Positions 33,895 to 43,289 are shown, numbered from the stretch's first letter. The stretch is 64,000 nt of DNA from Fimbriimonadaceae bacterium (GCA_019638775.1 JAHBTD010000001.1:310001-374000); one strand, 5' to 3'. Notes: generated from the sequence alone by a model not told the origin. Numbers and translations are program-made.

Positions 33895-34502
33895 TAGCCA
33901 GAATCGTTGCGATTGACTTCCTGCATGGCGGGCTCCACGCCCTTTTCAAGCACCTTCTCGCACGCGGCAGCGGCGCTTTCGATCATCTCTTGCCAGTCGG
34001 GGCGTTCTTCGGGATGGAACTTCGACAAAACATGATCGCTCGACGCCTCTTCCTTTGGCCTTCCAATGCCGAGCCTTAGACGTGGATACTCCTGGCTGCC
34101 CAGAGAAGCGCTTATGGACTTATGTCCGTTGTGTCCGCCTGAACTGCCTTTGACCCGCAATCGAAGTCGCCCCATCGGCAGATCCATTTCGTCGGAGACG
34201 ACAAGTATTCGGTCTGGCTTGAGTCCGTATTGACGCGCCATTGGGGCGACGGCTTGACCGCTCAGATTCATGTAAGTGAGTGGCTTGACGAGTACGACGG
34301 GTATTCCGTCGATACGTCCGGTGCCGAACCGCGAACGGTGTTTGCTTTGGTTGAGCTTGATCTTGTAGCGCTCGGCGAGCAGTTCGATCACGTCGAAGCC
34401 GACGTTATGCCGTGTGCCCGAATATTCGGGGCCCGGGTTGCCGAGACCCACGATCATCCATTCGGGATCGATGTGCTCTTTGGTCTTCCGGTGTGAAAAC
34501 AT
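33891..34502 (-). CDS. pth: Peptidyl-tRNA hydrolase
   Basis: A 203-residue Pth, which frees tRNA from dropped-off peptidyl-tRNA. IVGLGNPGPEYSGTRHNVGFDVI carries the substrate Asn and catalytic His, PLTYMNLSGQAV a further Asn, VVSDEMDLPMGRLRLR the catalytic Asp, and GSSGGHNGHKSI the lid. The frame is open to 34637, but residues before MFSHRKTK overlap uppP and are not Pth-like. The start lies 4 bases after the uppP stop. The tail ends within the convergent unknown gene by 4 bases. Confidence 0.93.
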   Translation of the reverse strand: MFSHRKTKEHIDPEWMIVGLGNPGPEYSGTRHNVGFDVIELLAERYKIKLNQSKHRSRFGTGRIDGIPVVLVKPLTYMNLSGQAVAPMARQYGLKPDRILVVSDEMDLPMGRLRLRVKGSSGGHNGHKSISASLGSQEYPRLRLGIGRPKEEASSDHVLSKFHPEERPDWQEMIESAAAACEKVLEKGVEPAMQEVNRNDSGY

Positions 34503-34506
34503 GGGT

Positions 34507-35373
34507 TTACTTTTGGGCTGCGGATATATCCGGCTTAGTTGGGAGTCCTTGATCGGGGCTAAGTACTCCGGTGAATAGTAGCCCGAACAGGACGAGGCCA
34601 AGGAGGACCCGATAAACGACGAACACGACCGTGCCATGCTTTTGCAGATAGGAGATCAAGAATGCGATGGCAGCATAGCCGCTGATGAGGGCCGCGATAT
34701 TGGCAACGATTGCAGGCACGAGCAAATCCCCCTGGAATGCGTGGGCATGCTCCTTGAGGCTAAAAATGGCGGCGGCAAAGACGCTCGGCACGGATAGGAG
34801 AAAGCTGAAGCGAGCGGCTGAGGCTCGATCAAACCCGGCGAAGAGACCCCCTGTGATGGTCGAGCCGGAGCGGCTTGCGCCAGGGATGAGCGCGATAGCC
34901 TGAAAGAGTCCAACCAGCAAGCCATCTCCAACAGTCACCCGTCCGACGTCCCGCTGCTTAGTGCCCACGCGCTCGGCGAGAAGTAGCAACAAACCCATAC
35001 CGATCAGAGAGCTGGCGATAACGTGCAGTGAGCGAAGATCGTTTTCGATTCGGTGCTTGAACAACGTCCCGAAGATGACAATGGGGATGGTGCCGATGAA
35101 GATAGCCCAGCCCATTCGGCTTTCGTAAGTGTTGCGGCGACCGGGGTCTACAATGCTTTTCACCCAACCGACGACCGCGTCGATGAGGTCTTTGCGAAAG
35201 TAGATCAGGACAGCGATGAGCGTGCCGAGCTGAATAACGGCGGTAAAGGCCGCTCCTGGGTCGTCCCATCCGAATATTGCAGGAACTATCCGAACATGCG
35301 CGGTACTGGATATGGGCAAGAATTCTGTTAATCCTTGAACAATTCCGAGGATTATCGCCTCGATTATGCCCAC
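34507..35373 (-). CDS. uppP: Undecaprenyl-diphosphate phosphatase
   Basis: A 288-residue polytopic BacA-type enzyme that recycles undecaprenyl pyrophosphate to the monophosphate carrier for peptidoglycan and other wall glycans. GIVQGLTEFLPISSTAH gives the catalytic Glu and (E/Q)-rich motif, and PGASRSGSTITGGL the second phosphate motif. It has a GTG start, overlapping the wecB stop by 10 bases, so translation is coupled with UDP-sugar metabolism genes that use the same lipid carrier. Confidence 0.95.
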   Translation of the reverse strand: MGIIEAIILGIVQGLTEFLPISSTAHVRIVPAIFGWDDPGAAFTAVIQLGTLIAVLIYFRKDLIDAVVGWVKSIVDPGRRNTYESRMGWAIFIGTIPIVIFGTLFKHRIENDLRSLHVIASSLIGMGLLLLLAERVGTKQRDVGRVTVGDGLLVGLFQAIALIPGASRSGSTITGGLFAGFDRASAARFSFLLSVPSVFAAAIFSLKEHAHAFQGDLLVPAIVANIAALISGYAAIAFLISYLQKHGTVVFVVYRVLLGLVLFGLLFTGVLSPDQGLPTKPDISAAQK

Positions 35374-36494
35374 ATCTTCACCTGTTCTGTCTCTATTCTA
35401 AGACTGCTAAGAACAACAGACCGGACACGCGCAGCGGCCTTGCCATCGCCATATGGGCTCTCCGCACGAGCCATTCTGTCGTAGGCTTCTGGATTCGAAA
35501 AGAGTTCGTTTGCGGTCTTGATGATGAGTTCCTTGTCCGTTCCGACCAAGCGGGCGGTTCCGACATCCACGCCTTCTGGACGTTCGGTCGTCTCACGAAG
35601 CACCAGCACGGGTATGCCAAAAGCAGGCGCTTCTTCTTGCACGCCGCCGGAATCGGTGAGGATGAGCTTGCTTCTTTGCATCAGCTTCACGAATTTGGGA
35701 TACTCGGGGGGCTCGATAAGATCGACTCGGGGATGATTGCCAAGGACTCTTTGCAACAGTTCGCGTACTTGCGGGTTCCGATGCATCGGGACGACGAGGC
35801 GCAAATCGGGATGGGCATCAATGATTTCGCGGGCAGCCTCAGCAATCCGTTGCTGAGGCTGCCCCCAGTTTTCGCGACGGTGGGTAGTGAGGAGAATTAC
35901 GTCGTGAGGGTGATCGGAGAGCCACGTTTGGGGTTCTCGTTCAGCGACGGCGAGGACGGCGTCGATACCGGTGTTGCCCGTCACGAAGACGGTTGCGGTG
36001 TCTTTGCCTTCGTTTAGCAGGTTCTTTGCCGCCCACGCAGTGGGCGCGAAGTGGTGCGTGGCGATCAGTCCACTCGCCCGACGATTAAATTCCTCGGGGA
36101 AGGGATCATCCACGGTTGGTGTACGCAGGCCTGCCTCAACATGACCGAAGGGGATTCTCCTGTAAAACGCGGCGAGGCTGCTGCAAAACGTTGTCGTTGT
36201 GTCACCTTGGGCGATCACGTAATCGGGTGGGCTTTGGGTAAACAGCCGGTCCAGCCCTTCTAGACAGCGCGTCGTGATTTCTGCAAGCGATTGCCCGTGC
36301 TTCATGATGGCGAGGTCATGATCTGGCTTAAGCCCGAAGGTGTCGAGGGCTTGGTCAAGCATTTCACGATGCTGTCCGGTTGCGACCAAAACAGTCTCTA
36401 CCGCTTCCCACTTCTTGAGTTCCAAAACTACGGGAGCGCTCTTGATGGCATCTGGGCGCGTCCCGACTACACATACGATACGCGGCCTACTCAT
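35364..36494 (-). CDS. wecB: UDP-N-acetylglucosamine 2-epimerase (non-hydrolysing)
   Basis: A 376-residue enzyme that interconverts UDP-GlcNAc and UDP-ManNAc. VVGTRPDAIKSAPVVLEL is the N-terminal UDP-sugar motif, AQGDTTTTFCSSLAAFY and FGHVEAGLRT hold catalytic Asp/Glu/His residues, LLTTHRRENWG the second His, and LTDSGGVQEEAPAFGIPVLVLR the UDP-binding C-terminal domain. It overlaps the wecA-like gene upstream by 8 bases. Together with that gene and uppP it points to synthesis of a ManNAc-containing envelope glycan. Confidence 0.94.
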   Translation of the reverse strand: MSRPRIVCVVGTRPDAIKSAPVVLELKKWEAVETVLVATGQHREMLDQALDTFGLKPDHDLAIMKHGQSLAEITTRCLEGLDRLFTQSPPDYVIAQGDTTTTFCSSLAAFYRRIPFGHVEAGLRTPTVDDPFPEEFNRRASGLIATHHFAPTAWAAKNLLNEGKDTATVFVTGNTGIDAVLAVAEREPQTWLSDHPHDVILLTTHRRENWGQPQQRIAEAAREIIDAHPDLRLVVPMHRNPQVRELLQRVLGNHPRVDLIEPPEYPKFVKLMQRSKLILTDSGGVQEEAPAFGIPVLVLRETTERPEGVDVGTARLVGTDKELIIKTANELFSNPEAYDRMARAESPYGDGKAAARVRSVVLSSLRIETEQVKMWA

Positions 36495-37530
36495 AAAGTC
36501 TTATCACCGCCACAAGTGTTCCGCACAGCACGATCGCGATGCCATACAGCACCCAGACAGCCTGGCGCTGGGTCAGTCCCCGATTCAAGAGCTGGTGGTG
36601 AATATGTCTCTTGTCTGCCTGAGTGATTGGCACTCCGCTCAGTTTCCGGCGAATGACCACCTGCACCGCATCGATCAATGGCACCCCAAAAACCAGCACA
36701 GGAACGATGATCATAAAGGCTGCGGCTGTCTTCATCGCCCCAACGATGCTCAAAGATGCCAGCACAAATCCTAAGAACTGCGCCCCACCAGTGCCCATGA
36801 TGATCTTCGCTGGGTTGTAGTTGTGCCGTAGAAATCCGATGGAGGCCCCCGCCAAAGCTGCCGCGATCAGCGCCACCCTCGGCTGACCTTGGTAAGTCCC
36901 GATCAGTGAAAGGGTGGCTCCAGCGATGGCGGCGATGCCGGACGCCAGGCCATCGATCCCGTCTATCGTGTCCATCGTTTTCGTCACGATGAAGATGTAA
37001 CAAGCTGTGATTGGAACGGCCCAGACTCCGAACGCTATCCATTGTCCAGACTCGTCGCTAAAGAGCGGCCAGTTCATCCCTGCAATTTGGATGCGACTAC
37101 TTCCACTGAAGATGAATTGAATCACGATGCCAGCAGCCAGCAAGAAGAGCAGTTGAATCTTGGCGCTGTACTGGAACAGATCGTCCAGCGCACCCACTAC
37201 GACCACCAGCGCTCCAACCACGAAGATTCCGATCAGATAAAGTGGGAACGGTTGAAGTGGATAAGCAAACGGAAGGATGGCCAGCATCGCGACCATGAAC
37301 CCGCCGAAGATCGCCATGCCGCCCCAGCGCGGAAGTGGCTCCTTGTGAACTCTTCGGTCATCACGCTTAGGGTCATCTACCGCGCCATACTTGAAGGCCA
37401 TTTTGCGTACAACGGGCGTCAATAGCATGCTGGCGACCATCGCAAGCACTGCTGTCAGCAATGGCGCTCGAAAGCCTGCGAGGGGCTTTGTCGTAGCTTC
37501 GGCGATAAAATAGTGAAGGAGTTCGGTCAC
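36487..37530 (-). CDS. wecA: WecA/TagO-type undecaprenyl-phosphate GlcNAc-1-P transferase
   Basis: A 347-residue MraY-family integral membrane enzyme (about 10-11 helices) that loads a sugar-1-phosphate onto undecaprenyl phosphate. Landmarks are RVHKEPLPRWGG, VGALDDLFQYSAKIQLL (the DDxxD-like Mg site), TMDTIDGIDGLASGIAAI and the HIHHQLLNRG loop typical of WecA/TagO rather than MraY. The GTG start overlaps the dCMP deaminase stop (GTGA). It starts the glycan that wecB and uppP support. Confidence 0.92.
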   Translation of the reverse strand: MTELLHYFIAEATTKPLAGFRAPLLTAVLAMVASMLLTPVVRKMAFKYGAVDDPKRDDRRVHKEPLPRWGGMAIFGGFMVAMLAILPFAYPLQPFPLYLIGIFVVGALVVVVGALDDLFQYSAKIQLLFLLAAGIVIQFIFSGSSRIQIAGMNWPLFSDESGQWIAFGVWAVPITACYIFIVTKTMDTIDGIDGLASGIAAIAGATLSLIGTYQGQPRVALIAAALAGASIGFLRHNYNPAKIIMGTGGAQFLGFVLASLSIVGAMKTAAAFMIIVPVLVFGVPLIDAVQVVIRRKLSGVPITQADKRHIHHQLLNRGLTQRQAVWVLYGIAIVLCGTLVAVIRLYE

Positions 37531-38006
37531 GAGCCGAGGTCCACCTTTTCCAATCGGTCTTCGCGATAAACGAAGACTTCAAGATGAGCATCCCTGAACA
37601 GCTCTAGCGAGAACGGATCAGGATAGTCTCCTTCATAAATGACGCGTGAAATGCCAGCGTTGATAATCATTTTTGCGCAGGTGTTGCAAGGCTGACATGT
37701 GACGTACATCGTTGCGCCTTCGCAAGGGACTCCGATCATGGCTGCTTGGAGCAATGCGTTCTGTTCGGCGTGGAGCGACCGAATACAGTGCCCGGCGCGC
37801 AGACAGCCGTTCGGCCAATCGTTGATATGACCATCAACCGGGCAGTGGGGCAGGCCTCTCGGCGCGCCATTGTAACCGGTTGCGAGAATGCGCTTCTCTC
37901 GCACAATCAACGCCCCGACACTTCGTCGAGGACAGGTCGCACGCGTCGCGACCAGATGGGCGATTTGCATGAAATAGGTATCCCAGCTTGGGCGTTCTGG
38001 ACTCAC
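37527..38006 (-). CDS. Deoxycytidylate (dCMP) deaminase / ComE-like
   Basis: A 159-residue zinc deaminase converting dCMP to dUMP, which feeds dTMP synthesis. The zinc site is H79-A-E81 with C107 and C110 (QPCNTC), and TCPRRSVGALIVREKRILATG plus GYNGAPRGLPHC are typical of dCMP rather than cytidine deaminases. It is the first gene of the dCMP deaminase-wecA-wecB-uppP-pth run and follows a strong terminator. Confidence 0.92.
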   Translation of the reverse strand: MSPERPSWDTYFMQIAHLVATRATCPRRSVGALIVREKRILATGYNGAPRGLPHCPVDGHINDWPNGCLRAGHCIRSLHAEQNALLQAAMIGVPCEGATMYVTCQPCNTCAKMIINAGISRVIYEGDYPDPFSLELFRDAHLEVFVYREDRLEKVDLGS

Positions 38007-38068
38007 TTGAAGCGATTATGACCGAATGCAGGCGTTAGCTTAAAGCGAAGCGGCTGTTCACAACAAAA

Positions 38069-38101
38069 AAGGGCCCAAACCGGACTTCGGTTCAGGCCCT
38101 T
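38069..38101 (-). terminator. Strong terminator after the lysyl-oxidase-like gene
   Basis: AAGGGCC / GGCCCTT plus an inner AACCG / CGGTT stem form a long hairpin. On the minus strand it is followed by TTTTTT. It separates the 38119-39693 gene from dCMP deaminase. Confidence 0.85.
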
Positions 38102-38118
38102 ACCGTCTTTTATTCAGG

Positions 38119-39693
38119 CTACATACCCATTAGTTTGACGTCAACCTCGTCAACATCTCCATCCTCGTCGAAGTCGCAGATCTCATGCCACTCTTCGGGG
38201 ATTTCGAGTCCATTCAGGACGACCTTTCTAACGAGCGCGTATTCGTCTCGGCCGATCCGTCCGTCGAAGTTAAGGTCACCCTTTACGTAGATGACGATTT
38301 GGGCCACTGACCAAGCTTCGGTGTACATACCACCGTCCGTTGCCCTGACCATGATGTAGTGACGTCCAAGCGGTAGGCCAACCGTATTCACGTTGACGTT
38401 GCCCTGGTTTCCACTAAGATTTTGGTAGCCGGGGATGGGAATTGCGCCTGCTGAACTGCCCTGAACCGGTGTCAGGTAGAGGGAAACGAACTTGGGATCA
38501 TCCTCGGGATCGCTACCCTGCCACGCCACGGGGAAGGTTTGATGAGCATATTCCGCGTAACTCTTCTCGTCCGGTATCGTCACGCTCACTTCGGGCGGTA
38601 GGTTGCCGCCTGGTTCGATTTCAATCGAGTAGTTCGGGTTATCTGGGTTGCCTGACGAAGATTTAAAGACTCTCACGTAATAGGTGCCCTGCGCGATTCC
38701 GGCCAATGAGATGTACTCGTAGTTGAACGAAAGCGTCGAGCTTCGAATAACCGAACCTGCTGAGTTCAGGAGTTGGGCAGAGAAATTGCCAAGTCGGTTG
38801 TATGGCGAAGTGACACGAATGTAGTCGCCTTCGCTTGCCGCGTGAATCTTGAATTTGAAGTAATCGTCATCTTGGAGTGACAGGTTGCCGATGCGCTTGT
38901 AGTCCAGCACCAATCCCAAATTCGGGCTATTTAATCCACCCTCAGGAGCGGCATCTACTTGAGCCCGACTGTCATTCTCCTCGTAAGGATCGGGGGTAGC
39001 TGGCGGTGCGGCTCCGATGGCGATCGGGATGCCGACTGTGTTGTTCGTTTCGTCCGATTCAAGAATCTGATTGTCGGGATCAACGGTAGCTTCGAGATAG
39101 TAGGTACCGTCTGCGATTCCTGTCAAGTCGATGAACTGTCCAGCAAGGCCAGCGCTATAGATATCTGCCCAGCCCGGACGAAGTCCCTGCAAGGTGCCAC
39201 AGCTGTTGTAGCCGGGAGGGTCGTTGTGTCCGGGAGCGCTACTGTCATAGTGCAGAAGCTCCAAAATGCAGAAACTCGTTTTCGCACCAGTTCGGAGAAT
39301 AGGTCCGGGCGTGCCGTTCGGATTTAGAACCCGTAGGCGAAACACCGTCCAGTCGTCGAAGTGGATGTGCCCATGCTGCGGGTGATAGGTAAACCACCCT
39401 GCAGGACGTGTCCACGTCGAGCCGTCAGTGCGATAGATGCGCTGATAGACGCGCTGCTGACCGTTGACGATATCGCCGGGGCCGGTACCGCCAAAAATCT
39501 CCAGGCGACCGATGCCCTTATTTACGGAGACTGTCGGAAATCGAAGTGCACGACTTGACCCACTTGGTGGGAATTCGCTTGATGAGGCCGTGCCCATGGC
39601 CGCCTCTGCCAAGTAAGACTCCCAAAGTGTGCAGTCTGGCAATTTGTCGGTAGCGCCCTGAAGCACCATCGCAGTAAGTAAAGTTGTGAGCAT
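38119..39693 (-). CDS. Secreted lysyl-oxidase-like copper protein with PPC-type and dockerin-like domains
   Basis: A 524-residue multi-domain exported protein. A short signal is followed by a lysyl-oxidase domain: YHPQHGHIHFDDWTVFRL has the His cluster (H104, H107, H109, H111) used for copper, then KTSFCILE, YNSCGTLQGLRPGWADIY and a strand ending in ESDETNN. Next come a bacterial pre-peptidase-type beta domain (about residues 240-360), an Ig-like region, and a C-terminal pair of Ca-binding loops (GDLNFDGRIGRDEY, CDFDEDGDVDEVD) like a dockerin. It may crosslink or modify matrix protein through lysine oxidation (inference). It is a monocistronic gene. Confidence 0.8.
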   Translation of the reverse strand: MLTTLLTAMVLQGATDKLPDCTLWESYLAEAAMGTASSSEFPPSGSSRALRFPTVSVNKGIGRLEIFGGTGPGDIVNGQQRVYQRIYRTDGSTWTRPAGWFTYHPQHGHIHFDDWTVFRLRVLNPNGTPGPILRTGAKTSFCILELLHYDSSAPGHNDPPGYNSCGTLQGLRPGWADIYSAGLAGQFIDLTGIADGTYYLEATVDPDNQILESDETNNTVGIPIAIGAAPPATPDPYEENDSRAQVDAAPEGGLNSPNLGLVLDYKRIGNLSLQDDDYFKFKIHAASEGDYIRVTSPYNRLGNFSAQLLNSAGSVIRSSTLSFNYEYISLAGIAQGTYYVRVFKSSSGNPDNPNYSIEIEPGGNLPPEVSVTIPDEKSYAEYAHQTFPVAWQGSDPEDDPKFVSLYLTPVQGSSAGAIPIPGYQNLSGNQGNVNVNTVGLPLGRHYIMVRATDGGMYTEAWSVAQIVIYVKGDLNFDGRIGRDEYALVRKVVLNGLEIPEEWHEICDFDEDGDVDEVDVKLMGM

Positions 39694-39800
39694 CGTTTAG
39701 AACCCCTATAGAGAAGACTTTCTATTGTAAGAATTCTAAGGCATTTTGGACTGAAATAGCAAGAAATCCGAGTTCCAGACTCGCCACCGACGACCGTATA

Positions 39801-40370
39801 TCAGAATTTGACAGGTATCGGTTCCCGCACTTTGATCTCCTCGACCTCGAAAAAGTCGGCAGACTTTCGATTCCCAGCAAGCAAGGACGCTGGAAACGAT
39901 TGGAGATAAGTGTTGAACTCACGGACGTTTCCGTTGTAAAGCCTTCGGGCGGCCGAAATACGATCTTCGGTGTCGATCAGCTCTTGTTGAAGTTGTGCAA
40001 AGTGCTCGCTTGCCTTAAGTTGAGGATAGGCTTCCACCCGCGCCATCAGCATATTCACAGCTGACACCAATTGTTGCTCGTGCTGGACAAGATTCTCGAC
40101 GTTGCCAAGCGCCCCGACTGCTTTTTCTCGGGCCTGCGTTACCCTTTCAAAAACACTGCTTTCGTGCGCCGCATACCCCTTCACTGTCTCTACGAGGTTC
40201 GGAATGAGATCATGCCGTCGCTTAAGTGCGATGTCGATACCCGCCCATGACTCACGAATGAGATTCTGCAAGTAGACGAAACGGTTGTGTGTCGAGACTA
40301 TCCACACGATAAAAACTATCGCGAGCAGACCGAGTGCGACGGGGATGATCATGGAGGAGGAAACTTGCAT
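39801..40370 (-). CDS. lemA: LemA-family membrane protein
   Basis: A 189-residue LemA protein with one N-terminal transmembrane helix and a four-helix body: LIRESWAGIDIALKRRHDLIPNLVETVKGYAAHE is the family signature and EDRISAARRLYNGNVREFNT a second landmark. LemA proteins often pair with membrane proteases or TPM-domain proteins; their role is unclear. Here the upstream partner (3-base gap) is a membrane-anchored protein of unknown family. Confidence 0.92.
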   Translation of the reverse strand: MQVSSSMIIPVALGLLAIVFIVWIVSTHNRFVYLQNLIRESWAGIDIALKRRHDLIPNLVETVKGYAAHESSVFERVTQAREKAVGALGNVENLVQHEQQLVSAVNMLMARVEAYPQLKASEHFAQLQQELIDTEDRISAARRLYNGNVREFNTYLQSFPASLLAGNRKSADFFEVEEIKVREPIPVKF

Positions 40371-40373
40371 CTC

Positions 40374-41159
40374 TCAGCTCATATTATCGAATGGGCTTGC
40401 CCAAGGGGTAGAGATTCCGCGATCTTGCTTGACATAGTTTGGAATCCGCTGAACGAACCCTTCAACGTCGCTAACAATCCGATAGATATCCATCGGTTCG
40501 TAGTAACTCCTCTGATGGAGAATAATAAATGGGCCTGCGATTTGCCAATCGCGAGCAGGAACTGTCAGCAGGTACTCCATCATGCGCGGATGGATCAGAT
40601 CGTATGCAGCGCGTCTGTCGTTACATTGGACGAAGTATCTCTTGTTGAACTCGGCCGACTCAAACTCAATTTCATGCCTGCCGAGCTTCTCCATCACTCG
40701 ATCTGCGAAAGTTTCCGGGCTCATCCGCAAGCCGGGAAGCATCATAGGAATCCTGACGGCTGCAACGCCGAATCGATAGGTGGTTGTCTCGACTTTGTCG
40801 TCGCGCCGGGTGTCCTCTTTATACTCATAGTCGAAAATGAACCAATCAACACCTTCACGCCTTCCGATCAACAAGCTGGATACGTCGCGTCCATAGCCCT
40901 TTCCAAATGGCTCAAAGCCGTCTAACCCATCAAGAAATCGATCTGCGCTCGACACGCCAAAGCCAAGCATCTGCTCAAAAAATCCGCTTCCGCTCTCTTC
41001 TCTGCTCAGGCCGTAGGGCATGAACTGGAGCCCAAGTCTTCCGGCGAGTTCGAACATCGCGACTCGTCGTTCCTCCGCCTTCTTCTTGGCGTACATCATC
41101 GACAGGATCAGGATTAACCCAAATATGATCGCCCCGACGATGAAAACTGCCTGTTCCAT
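40374..41159 (-). CDS. Membrane-anchored protein of unknown function paired with LemA
   Basis: A 261-residue protein with one N-terminal transmembrane helix (about residues 4-24) and a cytoplasmic domain. It reads VAMFELAGRLGLQFMPYG, a pattern like the DUF3137 or 'galanin-type' proteins often seen near LemA, but I am not sure of the family. Later parts are LIGRREGVDWFIFDYEYKE and FIILHQRSYY. It is 3 bases from lemA, so the two are translated together and probably act together. Confidence 0.65.
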   Translation of the reverse strand: MEQAVFIVGAIIFGLILILSMMYAKKKAEERRVAMFELAGRLGLQFMPYGLSREESGSGFFEQMLGFGVSSADRFLDGLDGFEPFGKGYGRDVSSLLIGRREGVDWFIFDYEYKEDTRRDDKVETTTYRFGVAAVRIPMMLPGLRMSPETFADRVMEKLGRHEIEFESAEFNKRYFVQCNDRRAAYDLIHPRMMEYLLTVPARDWQIAGPFIILHQRSYYEPMDIYRIVSDVEGFVQRIPNYVKQDRGISTPWASPFDNMS

Positions 41160-41241
41160 AGATTGAATTCCGCCATCTTAACGACGTGCACGTTCGCTTC
41201 GTTGCAAACGATTTTGCTCAAAAGAGAAGTAATCTTTGTTT

Positions 41242-42951
41242 ATGCCCGAGATACGATTCGACCGCTACTACAATCACGCCGAGATCGGCGAACTCTTGAA
41301 GGCTTATGAGAGCGAGTATCCCAACCTCGTAACCGTTACGAAGATCGGAAGCTCTTACGAAGGACGCGACATTTGGCTTGTTTCCGTGACGGCAAAGGAC
41401 AAGGGCGATCACGCGGACAAACCAGCATTCTGGTGCGATGCGAATATCCATGCCTCCGAGCTCAGCGCTTCGACGGCTGTGCTGCATATGCTCAACAAGC
41501 TCTGCACACAGTACGGCAAAGACAAGCAGATCACTCTTGCGGTCGATACACGGACGTTTTATCTCGTTCCTCGACTGTGTCCGGACGGTGCAGAATGGGC
41601 TTTGGAAACTCCTCCTCGAATCGTACGCTCATCGATTCGGCCCTACCCGTTTGATGAAGAGGACCCATACGGCCTGGAGCGGCAAGACATGGACGGCGAC
41701 GGTCGAATCCTAAATATGCGCATTGAGGATCCCAACGGCGCATGGAAAGTCTGCGATCAGGATGAACGATTGCTTGTTCGTCGCGAGCCGGGCGATTATG
41801 AGGGCAAGTTTTATCGGGTGCTCCCAGAAGGGACTTTCCACAACTTTGACGGTTTGACGATGCGCGCACGCAAAACGAAAGAGGGCCTGGACATGAACAG
41901 GCACTTCCCTTCTTCTTGGAGGCCGGAGCATGAGCAGCACGGCGCGGGGGACTACCCGGCCCGAGAGCCGGAGATTAGGGCGGCTGTTCAGGCCATCGTC
42001 GACCGCCCGAACATCTGCGGAGCCATATGCTTCCACACCTTCAGCGGAGTCCATCTTCGCCCGCCGAGCCGTTACGCAGACGACGAACTGCCCGCCGAAG
42101 ACCTTTGGACGTACCAGGCCCTCGGCGACAAGGGCAAAGAGATGACGGGCTACCCCGCCATCAGCAACTTCCACGAATTCAAGTACCACCCCAAGGAGGT
42201 CATCACCGGCGTCTTCGACGATTGGATGTATGAGCATCTGGGCGTTTATGCTTGGACGACCGAAATCTGGTCTCCCCAGCGACAAGCTGGGATTACCGAT
42301 TACAAATACATCGATTGGTTTAGGGAGCACCCTGTGGAGCACGACCTAATGCTTTTGAAATGGTCGGATGAGAAGTTGGACGGGAAGGGTCACATCGATT
42401 GGTATGAGTTCGATCATCCACAGTTGGGCAAAGTGGAGCTTGGGGGCTGGGATGCTTTGTATGCTTTTCGAAATCCCCCACTCAACTTTTTGGAAAATGA
42501 GGTGGCCCCGCTTGGTGATTGGGCGATATGGCAAGCTCTTTGTTCACCCAAGCTCGAGCTTCACAGCACACACGTCGAGGCCGCGGGGGCAGGCGCTTGG
42601 CGAATCCGGGTCGCCGTGCAGAACACGGGCTGGCTTCCGACTTGTGTGAGCAAGCGCGCTGAGGAGAAGAAAATCGTCCGGGGCGTGGTGGGCGAGATTA
42701 CTCTTGCCGGGGAATCACGCGATCCGAAAGGTGCATCCTCACCAGATTGGCTTGTCAGCGGGGAGTTGAGGCAGGACAAAGGCCAGCTTGTGGGACGAAA
42801 TCACGTCACAGCAGGCGGGTTTGGATGGCAAGTGAATGGCACCGACGATATGGCAGTCTTCGAGTGGGTCGTCGCGAGTGCAGGAACCTATGACGTAGAG
42901 CTCAAGCACCAACGCGCTGGGACGGTCCGTGTGTCTGTTCAGGCTTCGTAA
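41242..42951 (+). CDS. M14-family zinc carboxypeptidase
   Basis: A 569-residue metallopeptidase without a signal peptide, so probably cytoplasmic. Zinc ligands are His and Glu of NIHASE (about H70, E73) and a His in AICFHTFSG; TTEIWSP supplies the catalytic Glu. DMNRHFPSSW matches the substrate Arg/Asn motif (NR). The last 130 residues form a beta-sandwich-like domain (WRIRVAVQNTGWLP). M14 enzymes trim C-terminal residues from peptides. ATG 41242 is preferred over TTG 41236. Confidence 0.85.
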   Translation: MPEIRFDRYYNHAEIGELLKAYESEYPNLVTVTKIGSSYEGRDIWLVSVTAKDKGDHADKPAFWCDANIHASELSASTAVLHMLNKLCTQYGKDKQITLAVDTRTFYLVPRLCPDGAEWALETPPRIVRSSIRPYPFDEEDPYGLERQDMDGDGRILNMRIEDPNGAWKVCDQDERLLVRREPGDYEGKFYRVLPEGTFHNFDGLTMRARKTKEGLDMNRHFPSSWRPEHEQHGAGDYPAREPEIRAAVQAIVDRPNICGAICFHTFSGVHLRPPSRYADDELPAEDLWTYQALGDKGKEMTGYPAISNFHEFKYHPKEVITGVFDDWMYEHLGVYAWTTEIWSPQRQAGITDYKYIDWFREHPVEHDLMLLKWSDEKLDGKGHIDWYEFDHPQLGKVELGGWDALYAFRNPPLNFLENEVAPLGDWAIWQALCSPKLELHSTHVEAAGAGAWRIRVAVQNTGWLPTCVSKRAEEKKIVRGVVGEITLAGESRDPKGASSPDWLVSGELRQDKGQLVGRNHVTAGGFGWQVNGTDDMAVFEWVVASAGTYDVELKHQRAGTVRVSVQAS

Positions 42952-43064
42952 AAACCTGATCGTCTGGAACTGGCACATCTTCCAGGTCCCACAGGGTGTG
43001 GGACCTGGAACCGAATCGACGCGCTGAGTTGTTGACTTTGATACAACCAAGTTCCGTAAATGCC

Positions 43065-43089
43065 AGCCCATGACCCCGTGTCGTGGGCT
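43065..43089 (+). terminator. Terminator of the M14 peptidase gene
   Basis: AGCCCATGAC / GTCGTGGGCT pair (one T-G) with a 5-base loop, followed by TCTTGTTTTG on the plus strand. Confidence 0.6.
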
Positions 43090-43130
43090 TCTTGTTTTGC
43101 GGCGCTGAGTTTGGGGGATCTGCAAAAAAA

Positions 43131-43152
43131 TGGACCGTCCTTTGACGGTCCA
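43131..43152 (-). terminator. Terminator of the P0-L0 unit
   Basis: TGGACCGTC / GACGGTCCA, a 9-bp stem with a 4-base loop, is followed on the minus strand by seven T (43124-43130). Confidence 0.8.
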
Positions 43153-43289
43153 AATGAATCCAAGTAGCCATTCACATGGCTTCTGGTTGTTTTTGCCTTT
43201 CTATACCTTCGGAAGAAAACGTTGTTCGTACAAAGTGTGAGCCGGGCCGTCTTTGGTTTCAGCCCGGCTCAATGTTGCGCTTTGGTCTC

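Larger units (their letters stand above)
42952..43289. other. Gene-free stretch with four hairpins
   Basis: No gene is visible between the M14 peptidase and lipoprotein L0. It holds a 14-bp perfect stem (TTCCAGGTCCCACA, 42980-42993 / 42997-43010) with a 3-base loop and no T-tract, the two terminators listed separately, and a GAGCCGGGC/GCCCGGCTC hairpin (43239-43247 / 43262-43270) just after L0. Confidence 0.6.

Noticed and set aside
34503-34637. N-terminal extension of pth
   Set aside because: It overlaps the uppP coding end and carries no Pth motif.
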